64,000 nucleotides of DNA from Geodermatophilus poikilotrophus (GCF_900111455.1 NZ_FOIE01000006.1:310001-374000); one strand, 5' to 3'; counted from the stretch's first letter, positions 1 to 16,102 are shown. Made by a program: numbers and translations. The notes: generated by a model from the letters alone, not told the origin.

Positions 1-383
1 CGCGGCTCGCCGCTGCCGGGCAGCGGGTGGACGTCGCTGATCAGGATGGGCAGCCGGGACAGCAGCGCGTTGCCGTACTGGCGGCGCAGGCCCTCGTCCC
101 GGCGCGGCTCGTCGATCGCCGGACCCCAGGCCAGCTGCATGTCCAGCGCCCGGGACAGCAGCAGGGCCTGGTCGACGTCCTCGCTGCGCCCGCCGAAGTG
201 CCGGTCCACCTCCTGCAGGCAGATGAGGTCGGCGTCCGCGGCGGCGAGCACCGTGGCCAGCCGGGGGAGGTCGTGGCGGCCGTCGTCCCCGACGCCGTGG
301 TGGGTGTTGAAGGTGACCAGCCGGACCGGGACCGGCGGCTGGTCGGGACCGGGAGCGGGCCTCGTGCCCAGGGGGTCGCTCAC
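1..383 (-). CDS. Endonuclease/exonuclease/phosphatase family protein (3' part cut off by window)
   Basis: The N-terminal 127 codons of an EEP-superfamily protein (metal-dependent phosphodiesterase/nuclease fold) are visible; the rest lies beyond base 1. The GTG start at 383 has a strong GGAGG ribosome site about six bases upstream. The fold's early motifs are present: TFNTHHG (residues 24-30, metal-binding Asn), LQEVDRHF (56-63, catalytic Glu) and YGNALLSRLP (near 104), as in the DNase I/sphingomyelinase group. No signal peptide is seen, so it is probably cytoplasmic. It is transcribed in the same direction as the PhoD-like phosphatase upstream, with an 83-base gap. The substrate cannot be told from this fragment. 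Confidence 0.85.
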   Translation of the reverse strand, partial: MSDPLGTRPAPGPDQPPVPVRLVTFNTHHGVGDDGRHDLPRLATVLAAADADLICLQEVDRHFGGRSEDVDQALLLSRALDMQLAWGPAIDEPRRDEGLRRQYGNALLSRLPILISDVHPLPGSGEP

Positions 384-466
384 GAATCCCTCCTCGCTGG
401 CGCTCGTCGGCTCCGTTCGCGGGCGCTGCTGTGCCCATGGTGAGCTCGCGAGCTCGCTCGTCCGCG

Positions 467-2161
467 TCAGCCTGTCACCTCCGCCGGGACCGGGTTCGAC
501 AGCGGCAGATCGGCGACCAGCCGCAGCCGCTCCTGGCCCTCGTCGTCCCGGTCGCTGACGAACAGCCGGAAGGAGGCGTCGCGGTCGTGCAGCACCAGCT
601 CGCCGAGCTGGTTGCCGAAGTACGGTCCGGCCTGCTTGGCCCAGTCCAGCTCCGAGGGGCGGACCCGGGCCAGGCGGGACACCCCCGTGGTGAGCCGGCG
701 GGCCCAGCGGCTCCAGCCGATGCGGAAGCCCACCCGGATCGGGTGCGGCGCCTGGTTGTGCAGCGGGGACACGGTCAGCTGGTGCACCCGGGTGCTCAGG
801 CCGTCGGGTTGCACCAGCTCGGCGGCGTAGGCGTGGTGGACGTCGCCGGAGAGCACCAGCACGGTCGCCGGCGCCCGACCCCGCTCGCCCCGGGCCAGCC
901 CGACCAGGGCACGGCCCAGCCGCTCGAAGGAGTCGCCGAACGCGGCCCAGTGCTCGAGGTCGGCGGCCTGGCGGAGCTGTTCGGAGACCCAGCCCAGCGG
1001 ACGGCCCAGGTGCCGCCGGACGAGCGTCTCGTTCCACCGCTCCACCTGGTGGATGGCGTGCGGCAGCAGCCAGGGCAGCGAGGTCCCCAGCACCAGGTGC
1101 TCGACCCCCTCGTCGACGGCGCGGCGCATCGCCGCCTCCACCCAGGCGAACTCGTCCTCGTCGAGCATCCCGCGGGCGGACTCCTCCAGCACCCGGCCGG
1201 CGCGGCTGTCGACCATGATCATCCGCGCCTCGCCCCAGTGCCGCACGTAGCTCCAGCGGACCGAGCGGGGATCGCGGTCGGCGGCCTCGGCCATGGCCTG
1301 CAGCACCGGCTCGGCATCGTCGCGGTGCTCCTGGACCGCCCGCCAGGTCTCGTTGTCGGCCAGCTCCTGCGGGCTGAGGTTGCCCAGGTGCTGGTAGACC
1401 CAGTAGCTGACCAGGCCTCCGCAGATGCGGCGGGTCCACCAGTCCTGTCCGGTCACCTTGCGGCGCCATGCGGCGGAGGTGTTCCAGTCGTCGATCATCT
1501 CGTGGTCGTCGAAGATCATCGACGACGGCACGGTCGACAGCAGCCAGCGCACCTGCGGATCGCTCCAGGACTCGGCGTAGAGCCGGGTGTACTCCTCGAA
1601 GTCGTCGACCTGGGCGTTCCGCGGGGTCGGCCGCTGCCGGCGCAGGGAGAGCCACTGGCGGGTCGCGCGGGTGAGCTCGTCGGCGTAGACCTGGTCGCCG
1701 AGCAGCACCAGCGCGTCGGGCCAGGTGTCCTCGGGCTGGCCGGTCAGTCTCGCGGCATAGGTGTCCAGCGCGTCGGGCGGGATGCCCTCGTCGGCGTCGA
1801 CGGTGCTGGGGGTGGCGTAGCGGCACGAGCCGAAGGCGATGGTGAACGGTCCGGGCCGGCCCGGCGTCCGGATCCGGCTGCGCGGGAACGCTGACGAGGC
1901 CTCCGGCCACACCTGCTCGCCGTCGTCCCCGTCGACGGAGAGGCGCACCTCGTAGGGCGTGGTGCTGCCCGGCTCCAGCCCCTCGACGACGACCAGGGCG
2001 TAGTGGTGGCCGTGGACGCAGAAGGTGCGGGCGCGGCGGCCGAGCACCTCCACCTCGCACGGCCGGTCGGTCTCCACCCACACCGTGGCCGACACCGGGT
2101 CGACGTGCCGCAACAGGGGACCGAGGAGGAGGACCGGGTTCTCCCGGCCGGGCAGCGGCAT
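467..2161 (-). CDS. PhoD-like alkaline phosphatase D family protein
   Basis: A 564-residue metallophosphoesterase of the PhoD family, hydrolysing phosphomono- or diesters with Fe/Ca-type metal centres. An N-terminal beta-sandwich-like region (about 1-100) precedes the catalytic domain. Visible metal-binding motifs are FGSCRY (110-115), LLGDQVYADE (153-162), IFDDHEM (216-222) and LSGDVHHAY near residue 465. No twin-arginine or Sec signal is seen at the chosen ATG, unlike secreted Bacillus PhoD, so this may be an intracellular or non-classical member. The frame stays open far upstream only as an artefact of GC bias opposite ftsY; the ATG at 2161 gives the normal family N-terminus. It is divergent from ftsY with a 70-base gap. 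Confidence 0.93.
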   Translation of the reverse strand: MPLPGRENPVLLLGPLLRHVDPVSATVWVETDRPCEVEVLGRRARTFCVHGHHYALVVVEGLEPGSTTPYEVRLSVDGDDGEQVWPEASSAFPRSRIRTPGRPGPFTIAFGSCRYATPSTVDADEGIPPDALDTYAARLTGQPEDTWPDALVLLGDQVYADELTRATRQWLSLRRQRPTPRNAQVDDFEEYTRLYAESWSDPQVRWLLSTVPSSMIFDDHEMIDDWNTSAAWRRKVTGQDWWTRRICGGLVSYWVYQHLGNLSPQELADNETWRAVQEHRDDAEPVLQAMAEAADRDPRSVRWSYVRHWGEARMIMVDSRAGRVLEESARGMLDEDEFAWVEAAMRRAVDEGVEHLVLGTSLPWLLPHAIHQVERWNETLVRRHLGRPLGWVSEQLRQAADLEHWAAFGDSFERLGRALVGLARGERGRAPATVLVLSGDVHHAYAAELVQPDGLSTRVHQLTVSPLHNQAPHPIRVGFRIGWSRWARRLTTGVSRLARVRPSELDWAKQAGPYFGNQLGELVLHDRDASFRLFVSDRDDEGQERLRLVADLPLSNPVPAEVTG

Positions 2162-2231
2162 GCCGCCCAGGGTGACCCACCCGCACGGGTTCCGCACGGA
2201 CCTGCGGTGCGGGGCTGGGAGACTGAGGGCC

Positions 2232-3458
2232 ATGGAGTTCGTGCTGATCGCGATCGCGATCCTGCTCGTCGGGCTGATCCTCGGGGTCAGCCTGCTCGTC
2301 GGTCGCGGCCGGCGCACCACCCGGCTGGACGACGACGCGGCGGCCGGCACCACGCTGACCCGCCCGCGCCCGCCCGCACCGACGACCGAGGCGCCGCCGC
2401 GGCCCACGGGGGCGACGGCCAGCGGGCTGGGGACGACGGCCGAGCCGGACGCCGTCTCGCCCGAGGCCCCACCCGAGGTCGAGCTGCCCCCGGCCACCGC
2501 CGAGCCCGGCCTGGTCTTCGAGACCCCACCGCCGTCGGCCGGCCGGCTGGTGCGGCTGCGGTCGCGGCTGGCCCGCTCCCAGTCGAACTTGGGGCGCGGC
2601 CTGCTCACCGTGCTCGCGCGCGAGCGGCTCACCGAGGACGACTGGGAGGAGGTCGAGGAGACCCTGCTGGCGGCCGACGTCGGTGTGGCCGCCACCCAGC
2701 AGATCGTCGACCGGCTGCGCACCCAGTCGATGGTGCTGGCCACCGCGTCCGGCCCGGAGCTGCGCCGGCTGCTGGTCCGGGAGCTCACCGCCGTCCTCGG
2801 CCCCGACCTCGACCGCTCGCTGGGCGTGGACCGGCACGACGGCCGGCCGGGGATCGCCCTCGTCGTCGGCGTCAACGGGGCCGGCAAGACCACGACGGTC
2901 GGCAAGATCGCCCGCGTCCTGGTCGGCGACGGCAGGAGCGTCGTCCTGGGGGCCGCCGACACCTTCCGCGCCGCCGCGGCCGACCAGTTGGAGACCTGGG
3001 GCGAGCGGGTCGGCGTCCTCACCGTGCGCGGCCGGGAGGGGGCCGACCCGGCGTCGGTCGCCTTCGACGCGGCGCGCACCGGGATCGAGGGCGAGGTCGA
3101 CACCGTCGTGATCGACACCGCCGGCCGGCTGCACACCAAGGGCGGCCTGATGGACGAGCTCGGCAAGATCAAGCGCGTCGTCGAGAAGGTGGCGCCGGTG
3201 ACCGAGGTGCTGCTCGTGCTCGACGCGACGACCGGCCAGAACGGCGTCGTCCAGGCCCGGGTGTTCACCGAGGCGGTGACCGTCACCGGCGTTGTCCTCA
3301 CCAAGCTCGACGGCACCGCGAAGGGCGGCATCGTCGTCTCCGTGCAGCGCGAGCTCGGCATCCCGGTCAAGCTCGTCGGGCTGGGGGAGGGCGCCGACGA
3401 CCTGGCGCCCTTCGAGCCCGAGGCGTTCGCCGAGGCGCTCGTCGGCGGAGCCGACTAG
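2232..3458 (+). CDS. ftsY: Signal recognition particle receptor FtsY
   Basis: SRP receptor GTPase (408 aa) that docks the SRP-ribosome complex at the membrane and works with Ffh encoded further downstream. A hydrophobic N-terminal segment (residues 2-23) looks like a real membrane anchor. A Pro/Ala/Glu-rich acidic linker follows (30-105), then the NG domain: N-domain helices 110-195, P-loop GVNGAGKTT (213-221), DTFRAAAADQLETW, DTAGRLHTKGG near 295, TKLDGTAKGG near 357 and a C-terminal GLGEGADDLAPF. Many FtsY proteins attach through amphipathic helices; a transmembrane N-terminus is common in actinobacteria. A strong hairpin follows the stop codon. Confidence 0.97.
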   Translation: MEFVLIAIAILLVGLILGVSLLVGRGRRTTRLDDDAAAGTTLTRPRPPAPTTEAPPRPTGATASGLGTTAEPDAVSPEAPPEVELPPATAEPGLVFETPPPSAGRLVRLRSRLARSQSNLGRGLLTVLARERLTEDDWEEVEETLLAADVGVAATQQIVDRLRTQSMVLATASGPELRRLLVRELTAVLGPDLDRSLGVDRHDGRPGIALVVGVNGAGKTTTVGKIARVLVGDGRSVVLGAADTFRAAAADQLETWGERVGVLTVRGREGADPASVAFDAARTGIEGEVDTVVIDTAGRLHTKGGLMDELGKIKRVVEKVAPVTEVLLVLDATTGQNGVVQARVFTEAVTVTGVVLTKLDGTAKGGIVVSVQRELGIPVKLVGLGEGADDLAPFEPEAFAEALVGGAD

Positions 3459-3475
3459 GGAGGTGTCTCGGCAGG

Positions 3476-3506
3476 GCCGCCGGCCGCCCACCCGGCGGCC
3501 GGCGGC
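3476..3506 (+). terminator. Hairpin downstream of ftsY
   Basis: A perfect 13-bp inverted repeat: GCCGCCGGCCGCC at 3476-3488 pairs with 3494-3506 across a 5-base loop (CACCC), 17 bases after the ftsY stop. There is no T-tract, which is usual for actinobacterial intrinsic terminators. It lies between the convergent ftsY and cbiO genes and could serve both. The rest of 3459-3666 holds no supported gene. Confidence 0.6.
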
Positions 3507-3666
3507 GGGTCGGCACCGCGGCCCGCCGAGATCGCGACGTGCTGGACCGCGGCCGCGGCGCACGAGGCCGACGACCTCGCCGAGCCGGCCGACGACGTGG
3601 CCGCGACGCCCGTGGTCCGCCCGGCCGGGTGAGCCGTGTGCGGCGGTCGTCGGCGGCCCGCGCCGG

Positions 3667-8406
<4,740 letters not shown>

Positions 8407-8411
8407 GACCC

Positions 8412-8465
8412 GGTCCCCTGCAGCGGCCCGCGGCGAGCTCGCGAGCCGTGGGGGGCAGGGGGTCC
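8412..8465. repeat. Dispersed two-tier palindrome, copy A (reverse orientation)
   Basis: Begins five bases after the glnK stop. The outer stem CCCCTGC (8415-8421) pairs with 8455-8461. The inner stem 8428-8434 pairs with 8445-8451 with one G-U. The loop is GAGCTCGCGA. It ends GGGGGTCC, the reverse complement of the family's GGACCCC end. It is a member of the ten-copy family and probably terminates or attenuates transcription between glnK and glnD. Confidence 0.75.
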
Positions 8466-8550
8466 TTCGACGGCCGGGGTGGCGGGTCGAGCACCTGCCA
8501 CCCCGGTCGGCGCCGTTCCAGGGGAGTTCGCGGAGGAGCGAGGGGGAGAC

Positions 8551-10926
8551 GTGCTGGACACCGGGTCGCTGCCCGCACTGCCGCGGGCCGGGCGCAGCGA
8601 GGTGATCGACACCTGGCTCGCCGGCCTGCTGGACGAGGCGGTCGCGGGCACGCCGCCGCCGCGACCGCGGCGAGGCGGCCCGCCGCCGCGCACCGGCACC
8701 GACGGCGTCGCGCTGGTGGCGGTCGGCAGCCTGGGCCGCCGGGAGCCGCCGCCGCACGGCGACCTCGACCTGGTCCTCGTCCACGAGGGGCGCCCGGAGA
8801 TCGCCGCCCTCGCCGACGCCATCTGGTACCCGATCTGGGACGCCGGGCTGCGCCTGGACCACTCGGTGCGCACGGTGTCCGAGGCGGTGGGCGTCGCCTC
8901 CACCGACGTCAAGGCCGGGCTCGGGCTGCTCGACGTCCGCTTCGTCGCCGGGGACGCCGGGCTCGCGGCCGCGCTGCGCACCGCCACCCTCGGCAGCTGG
9001 CGCCAGTCGGCGTCCCGGCTGCTGCCCCAGCTGCGCGACCTGCGCCGCGGCCGCGCCCGGCAGGTCGGCGAGCTGGCCTTCCTGCTCGAGCCCGACCTCA
9101 AGGAGGCCTACGGCGGCCTCCGCGAGGGCCAGGTGCTGCGCGCGGTGGCCGCCGCCCAGCTGGCCGACGAGCCCACCGCCGAGGTCGAGCAGGCGTACGC
9201 CCTCCTGCTCGACGTCCGCGACGAGCTGCGCCGGCGCGCGGGCCGGCCGTCCGACGTGCTGGTCCGGCAGGAGCAGCGCCCGATCGCGGTCGCGCTCGGC
9301 CTGCCCGACGAGGACGCGTTGCTGCGCGAGGTGAGCCTGGCCGGGCGCCGGCTGGCCTTCGTCGCCGACGAGACGTGGCGCCGGGTGGAGGCCGCGCTGG
9401 TCCGCCGTCCCCGCGGCCGGTACCGCCGGGTGCGCCGCGAGCCGCTGGCCGAGGGGGTCGTCCGCCAGGGTGACGAGGTGGTGCTGGCCCGCGACGCGCG
9501 CCCCGCCGCCGACCCCGGCCTGGTGCTGCGCGGTGCGGCCGCCGCGGCGCGGGAGGACCTGCTGCTGTCCCCGTACACGCTCAAGGTGCTGGCGGTGCAC
9601 TCCCCGCCGGTGCCCGAACCGTGGCCTGCGGAGCTGCGCTGGTCGTTCCTGCGGCTGCTGGCCAGCGGCCGGGCCGCGGTGGCGGTGCTGGAGCAGCTGG
9701 ACCAGGAGGGGCTGCTGTCCCGGCTGCTGCCGGAGTGGGACCGGATCCGCTCGCTGCCGCAGCGCCATCCCTGGCACCGGTTCACCGTCGACCGGCACCT
9801 GGTCGAGGCCGCGGCGGCCGCCGCCGAGCTCACCCGGGACGTCGACCGGCCCGACCTGCTGCTGGTCGGCGCGCTGCTGCACGACATCGGCAAGGGCTGG
9901 CCCGGCGACCACAGCGAGGTCGGCGAGCCGATCGCGGCGCGGATCGCCACCCGGATGGGCTTCGCCGAGGCCGACGTCACCACGCTGGCCGCGATGGTGC
10001 GTCACCACCTCCTGCTGCCCGACACGGCCACCCGGCGCGACATCGACGACCCGGTCACCATCGACCGCGTGGCCGCGACCATCGGCTCCGACCCCGCGCT
10101 GCTGCACCTGCTGCACGCCCTGGCCCAGGCGGACGGTGCCGCGACCAGCTCCTCGGCGTGGTCGCCGTGGAAGGCGCACCTGGTCGCCGCGCTGGTCGCC
10201 CGCGTCCAGGCCCGGCTGGGCGGCGCCCCCGCGCCGGAGCCCGAGCCGGTGCTGCACCCGGGGCAGCCGCAGGTGAGCAGGGAGGCCCCGGCCGACGCGG
10301 CCGCTAGCATCTCCGTCGGCGTGGAGGACGTCGCCGACGGCCAGCAGGTGACGATCGTCGGCCCCGACCGGCACGGTCTGTTCAGCCAGCTGGCCGGGGT
10401 GCTGGCGCTCAACCAGCTCGACGTGCGCGCGGCCAAGGTCAACGTCGTGGGCGACCGGGCCACGGCGGTCTTCGCCGTCCGGCCGAGGTTCGGGCGGGCG
10501 CCGGTGGCCTCGATCCTGGCCGACGCCGTGCGGGCGGCCCTCGAGGGCACGCTGCCGCTGGCCGAGCGGCTGCGGCAGCGGGAGGCCGACTACCGGCAGG
10601 ACGCCGTCCGGGCGACGCCGCCGCGGATCTCCTGGCACAACGGCGAGGTGACCGGCGACGCGACCGGGATCGTGGAGGTCCGGGCGGGGGACCGGGCCGG
10701 GCTGCTCTACCGGCTGACCGCGGCGCTCGCGACCGAGGGCCTGGACGTCACGTCGGCGCGGATCGAGACCCTCGGCGCCGACGCCGCCGACCACTTCTAC
10801 GTCGCCAACCCCTCCGGGGAGCCGATCGCGGTCGACCAGCGGGCCCGCGTGGAGGCCGCGCTGGCCGCTGCCGTCCGCGGTGCGGTACCCGACCCGGTGG
10901 CCGCCGCGAGGGACACGCCGGGCTGA
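8551..10926 (+). CDS. glnD: [Protein-PII] nucleotidyltransferase/deaden(ur)ylylase GlnD
   Basis: Bifunctional enzyme (791 aa) that modifies and demodifies PII according to glutamine level. The nucleotidyltransferase domain shows GSLGRREPPPHGDLDLVLV (59-77) with catalytic Asp71 and Asp73. The HD phosphohydrolase domain shows ALLHDIGKGWPGDH near residue 440 plus MVRHHLLLP. Two C-terminal ACT domains are marked by TIVGPDRHGLFSQL and EVRAGDRAGLLYRL, which bind glutamine in homologues. The GTG at 8551 has AGGGGGAG directly upstream; the longer reading from 8479 would start inside the intergenic repeat region. Length is typical for actinobacterial GlnD. Confidence 0.95.
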   Translation: MLDTGSLPALPRAGRSEVIDTWLAGLLDEAVAGTPPPRPRRGGPPPRTGTDGVALVAVGSLGRREPPPHGDLDLVLVHEGRPEIAALADAIWYPIWDAGLRLDHSVRTVSEAVGVASTDVKAGLGLLDVRFVAGDAGLAAALRTATLGSWRQSASRLLPQLRDLRRGRARQVGELAFLLEPDLKEAYGGLREGQVLRAVAAAQLADEPTAEVEQAYALLLDVRDELRRRAGRPSDVLVRQEQRPIAVALGLPDEDALLREVSLAGRRLAFVADETWRRVEAALVRRPRGRYRRVRREPLAEGVVRQGDEVVLARDARPAADPGLVLRGAAAAAREDLLLSPYTLKVLAVHSPPVPEPWPAELRWSFLRLLASGRAAVAVLEQLDQEGLLSRLLPEWDRIRSLPQRHPWHRFTVDRHLVEAAAAAAELTRDVDRPDLLLVGALLHDIGKGWPGDHSEVGEPIAARIATRMGFAEADVTTLAAMVRHHLLLPDTATRRDIDDPVTIDRVAATIGSDPALLHLLHALAQADGAATSSSAWSPWKAHLVAALVARVQARLGGAPAPEPEPVLHPGQPQVSREAPADAAASISVGVEDVADGQQVTIVGPDRHGLFSQLAGVLALNQLDVRAAKVNVVGDRATAVFAVRPRFGRAPVASILADAVRAALEGTLPLAERLRQREADYRQDAVRATPPRISWHNGEVTGDATGIVEVRAGDRAGLLYRLTAALATEGLDVTSARIETLGADAADHFYVANPSGEPIAVDQRARVEAALAAAVRGAVPDPVAAARDTPG

Positions 10927-11014
10927 GGTCCGCAGTCCTGTCGTACCCCCGTGCCACCGTCGGCGACGAGCGGGACGGAACGGTCCCGGCACCGACCGCT
11001 GGGAGGTCCTCCGC

Positions 11015-11233
11015 ATGTCCGGTCAGTCCTTCGAGGCCGCCGCAGCCGAGGGCAGGGTGTGGTCCTGCCCGTCCTGCGACGGGGACCGGGAGTTCGTCCA
11101 GCCGCCGTGCGTGGACGGGCACACCGAGGACGGCGGCGAGTGCCCCGAGTGGGCCTGCGCCGACTGCGGGACGGCGGTGTTCTCGGCCGCTCCGCTGGCC
11201 GCCGCGGCCCTGCCCGTCCGCCGCGCCGCCTGA
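11015..11233 (+). CDS. Small cysteine-rich zinc-ribbon-like protein, function unknown
   Basis: A 72-residue protein with six cysteines: CPSC (18-21), C32, C43 and CADC (48-51). The paired CxxC knuckles suggest a rubredoxin- or zinc-ribbon-like metal site. The middle is acidic, with His36 as another possible ligand, and the C-terminus is Ala-rich and basic. The ATG at 11015 has GGGAGG eight bases upstream. It stands alone between glnD and ffh with gaps of 88 and 170 bases. I do not recognise a named family; coding bias and the ribosome site support a real gene. Confidence 0.75.
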   Translation: MSGQSFEAAAAEGRVWSCPSCDGDREFVQPPCVDGHTEDGGECPEWACADCGTAVFSAAPLAAAALPVRRAA

Positions 11234-11403
11234 AGGGGGCCCTGCAGGAGGTCGGCCGGTCGATGTCGCCGTTCGCCGGCCCGCGCTCGTTAGGCTGGAG
11301 CAGAGGTGGCGCGACGGCCCCGGGGCTCCCCGGACGCCGGAGGCCGAACAGCCGGTCGGAGCGACCGGCCGGCTGCGCCCGCGAGAACTGCTGAGGACGT
11401 GCT

Positions 11404-12986
<1,583 letters not shown>

Positions 12987-12990
<4 letters not shown>

Positions 12991-14072
12991 GCGTGCCCTC
13001 CCTGCACCTCGCAGGCGTCGTGCTGCCCGAGGGGGAGCACCGCGACGTGTGGATCCGCGACGGCCGGCTCACCTTCGAGCCGGTGCCGGGCGCGCAGACC
13101 GTCAGCCGGGACGGCTGGCTGGTGCCGGGCCTGGTCGACGCGCACTGCCACGTCGGCATCGGGCGGGGTGGCACACCCGTCGAGGACCTCGCCGGGCTGC
13201 GCGGGCAGGCCCTGGCGGAGCGCGCGGCCGGTGTGCTGGCGCTGCGCGACTGCGGCTCGCCGGTCGACACCCGCGCCCTCGACGACGAGCCGGACCTGCC
13301 AACCATCGTGCGCGCCGGCCGGCACATCGCCCGCACCCGCCGCTACATCCCGGGCCTGGGCATCGAGATCGAGCCCGACGCCCTGGTCGAGGAGGTGCGG
13401 GCGCAGGCCCGTCGTGGCGACGGCTGGGTCAAGCTGGTGGGGGACTGGATCGACCGCGGCGTCGGCGACCTCGCCCCCGAGTGGCCGGCCGACGTGCTCG
13501 CCGCGGCGATCGCCGCGGCGCACGAGGAGGGCGCGCGGGTCACCGCGCACACCTTCGGCACCGACGCGCTGCCCGACCTCATCGGCGCGGGCATCGACTG
13601 CATCGAGCACGGCACCGGCCTGACCGAGGAGCTCATCGGGCAGATGGCCGGCCACGGCACCGCTGTCGTCCCGACCCTGGTCAACGTCGAGAACTTCCCC
13701 GGCTTCGCGGCCGCGGGCGAGCAGAAGTTCCCCACGTACGCGAGCACGATGCGCCGGCTGTACGCCTCCTCCGGTGCCGTCGTCCGGGCGGCGTTCGAGG
13801 CCGGGGTGCCGGTGTTCGCCGGCACGGACGCCGGGGGCGGCATCGACCACGGCCGCATCGCCGACGAGGTGCGCGCGCTGCACACCGCCGGGATCCCGGC
13901 CGAGGCCGCGCTGGCCGCGGCCTCGTGGTCGGCGCGGTCCTGGCTCGGGCTGCCGTGCATCGAGGAGGGGGCGCCCGCCGACGTCGTCGTCTACGACGCC
14001 GACCCGCGCGCCGACCTCGACACCCTCGCCCGCCCCCGGCACGTCGTCCTGCGGGGCCGCGTCGTCGGCTGA
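12987..14072 (+). CDS. Amidohydrolase family protein
   Basis: A 361-residue metal-dependent hydrolase of the amidohydrolase superfamily (imidazolonepropionase/dihydroorotase-like TIM barrel). Metal ligands are readable: HxH in LVDAHCHVG (H53, H55), a candidate bridging Lys in GWVKLVGDW, His in VTAHTFGTD, His in CIEHGTG and Asp in FAGTDAGGG. The last 40 residues rebuild the small beta-sandwich ([10 protein letters not shown]...[10 protein letters not shown]). It is translationally coupled to ffh by GTGA, as is the homologue next to ffh in mycobacteria. The substrate is unknown. Confidence 0.9.
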
Positions 14073-14122
14073 GGGCGCGGACCGTCCGGAAACCGCTCGC
14101 CCCGGCCTGGGAGACTCGTCCC

Positions 14123-15871
14123 GTGCTGCTCCGCATGTCGACGCTGTTCCTGCGCACCCTGCGCGACGACCCGGCCGACGCCGAGGTCCCCAGCCACCGC
14201 CTGCTGGTGCGGGCCGGCTACATCCGGCGGGCGGCGCCCGGCGGCTTCACCTGGCTGCCGCTGGGCTACCGCGTCTTCCGCAACGTCGAGCGGGTCGTCC
14301 GCGAGGAGATGGACCGGATGGGCGCGCAGGAGGTGCACTTCCCGGCGCTGCTGCCCCGCGAGCCCTACGAGGCCACCAACCGCTGGACCGAGTACGGCCC
14401 CAACCTCTTCCGGTTGCAGGACCGCCGGGGCGCCGACTACCTGCTCGGCCCCACCCACGAGGAGGTGTTCACGCTCCTGGTGAAGGACCTCTACTCGTCG
14501 TACAAGGACCTGCCGCTGTCGCTGTACCAGATCCAGACCAAGTACCGGGACGAGGCGCGACCCCGGGCCGGGCTGTTCCGCGGCCGCGAGTTCACGATGA
14601 AGGACAGCTACTCCTTCGACGTCGACGACGCCGGCCTCGACAAGAGCTACGCCGCCCACCGCGACGCCTACATCAGGATCTTCGACCGGCTGGGCCTGGA
14701 GTACGTCATCGTCTCGGCGATGTCGGGTGCCATGGGCGGGTCCAGGAGCGAGGAGTTCCTGCACCCGACCCCGATCGGCGAGGACACCTTCGTCCGCTCG
14801 CCCGGCGGGTACGCGGCCAACGTCGAGGCGGTCAGCACCGTCGTCCCCGAGCCGATCCCGTTCGAGGGGCTGCCTGCGGCCCACGTCGAGGACACCCCGG
14901 ACACCCCGACCATCGAGACGCTGGTCGCGGTGGCGCAGGAGCTGTTCCCGGACGCCGGCTACACCGCCGCGTCGACGCTGAAGAACGTCGTCGTCCTGCT
15001 CGTGCACCCCGACGGCACCCGCGAGCCGCTGGTCGTCGGCATCCCCGGCGACCGCGAGGTCGACCTCAAGCGGCTGGAGGCGCAGGTGGCGCCCGCCGAG
15101 GTCGAGCCCTTCGCCGACTTCGACCAGCACCCGGCGCTGGTCAAGGGCTACATCGGCCCGCAGGCGCTGGGCGCGGACAGCGCGTCGGGCATCCGGTACC
15201 TGGTCGACCCGCGGGTGGTGCCGGGCACCCGGTGGATCACCGGAGCCAACGAGCCGGGCAGGCACGTGTTCGACCTCGTCGCCGGCCGGGACTTCACCTG
15301 GGACGGCGTCGTCGAGGCCGCGGAGGTGCTGGCCGGCGACCCGGCGCCCGACGGCTCCGGACCGCTGGAGCTCGCCCGCGGCGTCGAGATGGGCCACATC
15401 TTCCAGCTGGGCCGCAAGTACGCCGAGGCGCTCGACCTCAGGGTGCTCGACGAGAACGGCAAGCTCGTCACGGTGACGATGGGCTCCTACGGCATCGGGG
15501 TCTCCCGGGCCGTGGCGGCGATCGCCGAGTCCACGCACGACGAGCTGGGCCTGGTCTGGCCGCGGGAGGTCGCGCCGGCCGACGTGCACGTCGTGGCCAC
15601 CGGCAAGGACGCCGCGGTGTTCGAGGCCGCCGAGTCGCTGGCGCAGCAGCTGGTCGCCGCGGGGCTCACCGTGCTCTACGACGACCGGCCCAAGGTCTCG
15701 CCCGGGGTCAAGTTCAAGGACGCCGAGCTGCTGGGGATGCCGACGATCGTCACCGTGGGCCGGGGACTGGCCGCCGGTGTCGTGGAGCTGCGCGACCGGG
15801 CGACCGGGGAGCGCGAGGAGGTGCCGGTCGGCGAGGCGGCCGCCCGGGTGCTCGCCGACGTCCGGAGCTGA
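14123..15871 (+). CDS. proS: Prolyl-tRNA synthetase
   Basis: A class II aminoacyl-tRNA synthetase of the bacterial (ProS type I) form, 582 aa. The catalytic domain carries [19 protein letters not shown] (motif 1 region), [24 protein letters not shown] (motif 2) and [17 protein letters not shown] (motif 3). The insertion domain between motifs 2 and 3 (about 225-405) is the editing domain for mischarged Ala-tRNA. A C-terminal anticodon-binding domain (about 480-582) ends the protein. Start: GTG at 14123 has GGGAG upstream at good distance; an in-frame ATG at 14135 is possible and would shorten it by four residues. Confidence 0.95.
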   Translation: MLLRMSTLFLRTLRDDPADAEVPSHRLLVRAGYIRRAAPGGFTWLPLGYRVFRNVERVVREEMDRMGAQEVHFPALLPREPYEATNRWTEYGPNLFRLQDRRGADYLLGPTHEEVFTLLVKDLYSSYKDLPLSLYQIQTKYRDEARPRAGLFRGREFTMKDSYSFDVDDAGLDKSYAAHRDAYIRIFDRLGLEYVIVSAMSGAMGGSRSEEFLHPTPIGEDTFVRSPGGYAANVEAVSTVVPEPIPFEGLPAAHVEDTPDTPTIETLVAVAQELFPDAGYTAASTLKNVVVLLVHPDGTREPLVVGIPGDREVDLKRLEAQVAPAEVEPFADFDQHPALVKGYIGPQALGADSASGIRYLVDPRVVPGTRWITGANEPGRHVFDLVAGRDFTWDGVVEAAEVLAGDPAPDGSGPLELARGVEMGHIFQLGRKYAEALDLRVLDENGKLVTVTMGSYGIGVSRAVAAIAESTHDELGLVWPREVAPADVHVVATGKDAAVFEAAESLAQQLVAAGLTVLYDDRPKVSPGVKFKDAELLGMPTIVTVGRGLAAGVVELRDRATGEREEVPVGEAAARVLADVRS

Positions 15872-15897
15872 GCCGGCCGGTCGACGGCGGGCTCGTC

Positions 15898-15953
15898 GGC
15901 CCCGTCCAGAGGCTCGCGCCCGGGCTCGCGAGGGCGGGAGGAGGACGGGGTCC
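15898..15953. repeat. Dispersed two-tier palindrome, copy B (reverse orientation)
   Basis: Lies 26 bases after the proS stop. The outer stem CCCCGTCC (15900-15907) pairs with 15943-15950, and the inner CGCCC (15917-15921) with GGGCG (15932-15936). The top loop contains the family's CTCGCGA. The right end reads GGGGTCC. It immediately precedes the presumed rpsP promoter and would insulate it from proS transcription. Confidence 0.65.
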
Positions 15954-15959
15954 ACTTTC

Positions 15960-16102
15960 TGGCACAATGGACGGTCGAACACGGCGGTGGGCGGCCCTCT
16001 CACCGTTGCCGGCCGTGTCCAGCCGCACCGCCCTCGGCGTACCCCCACGCGTCGCTCCGGGCGGGCACACACGACCTGCGTTCGAGGAGAACACCACACA
16101 CC
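15960..16102 (+). promoter_or_regulatory. rpsP promoter motif and structured leader
   Basis: TGGCACAAT at 15960-15968 fits an extended -10 element (TGn followed by CACAAT). A very similar TGGCACAGT precedes rplS at nearly the same distance (143 versus 139 bases from the start codon). The leader can fold: ACACGGC (15979-15985) pairs with 16012-16018 and encloses CGGTG (15985-15989) pairing with 16001-16005. This could be an r-protein autoregulatory leader, but no known motif is recognised. GAGGAG lies about 13 bases before the GTG. Confidence 0.4.

Noticed and set aside
384..466. GAGCTCGCGAGCTC palindrome in the gap after the PhoD-like gene as another repeat-family copy
   Set aside because: It shares only the loop-like core; no AGGACCC or GGGGCC ends and no two-tier stem.
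11234..11260. GGGGGCCCTGCAGGA after the small cysteine protein as a palindrome copy
   Set aside because: Only one short arm resembles the family; no partner arm nearby.
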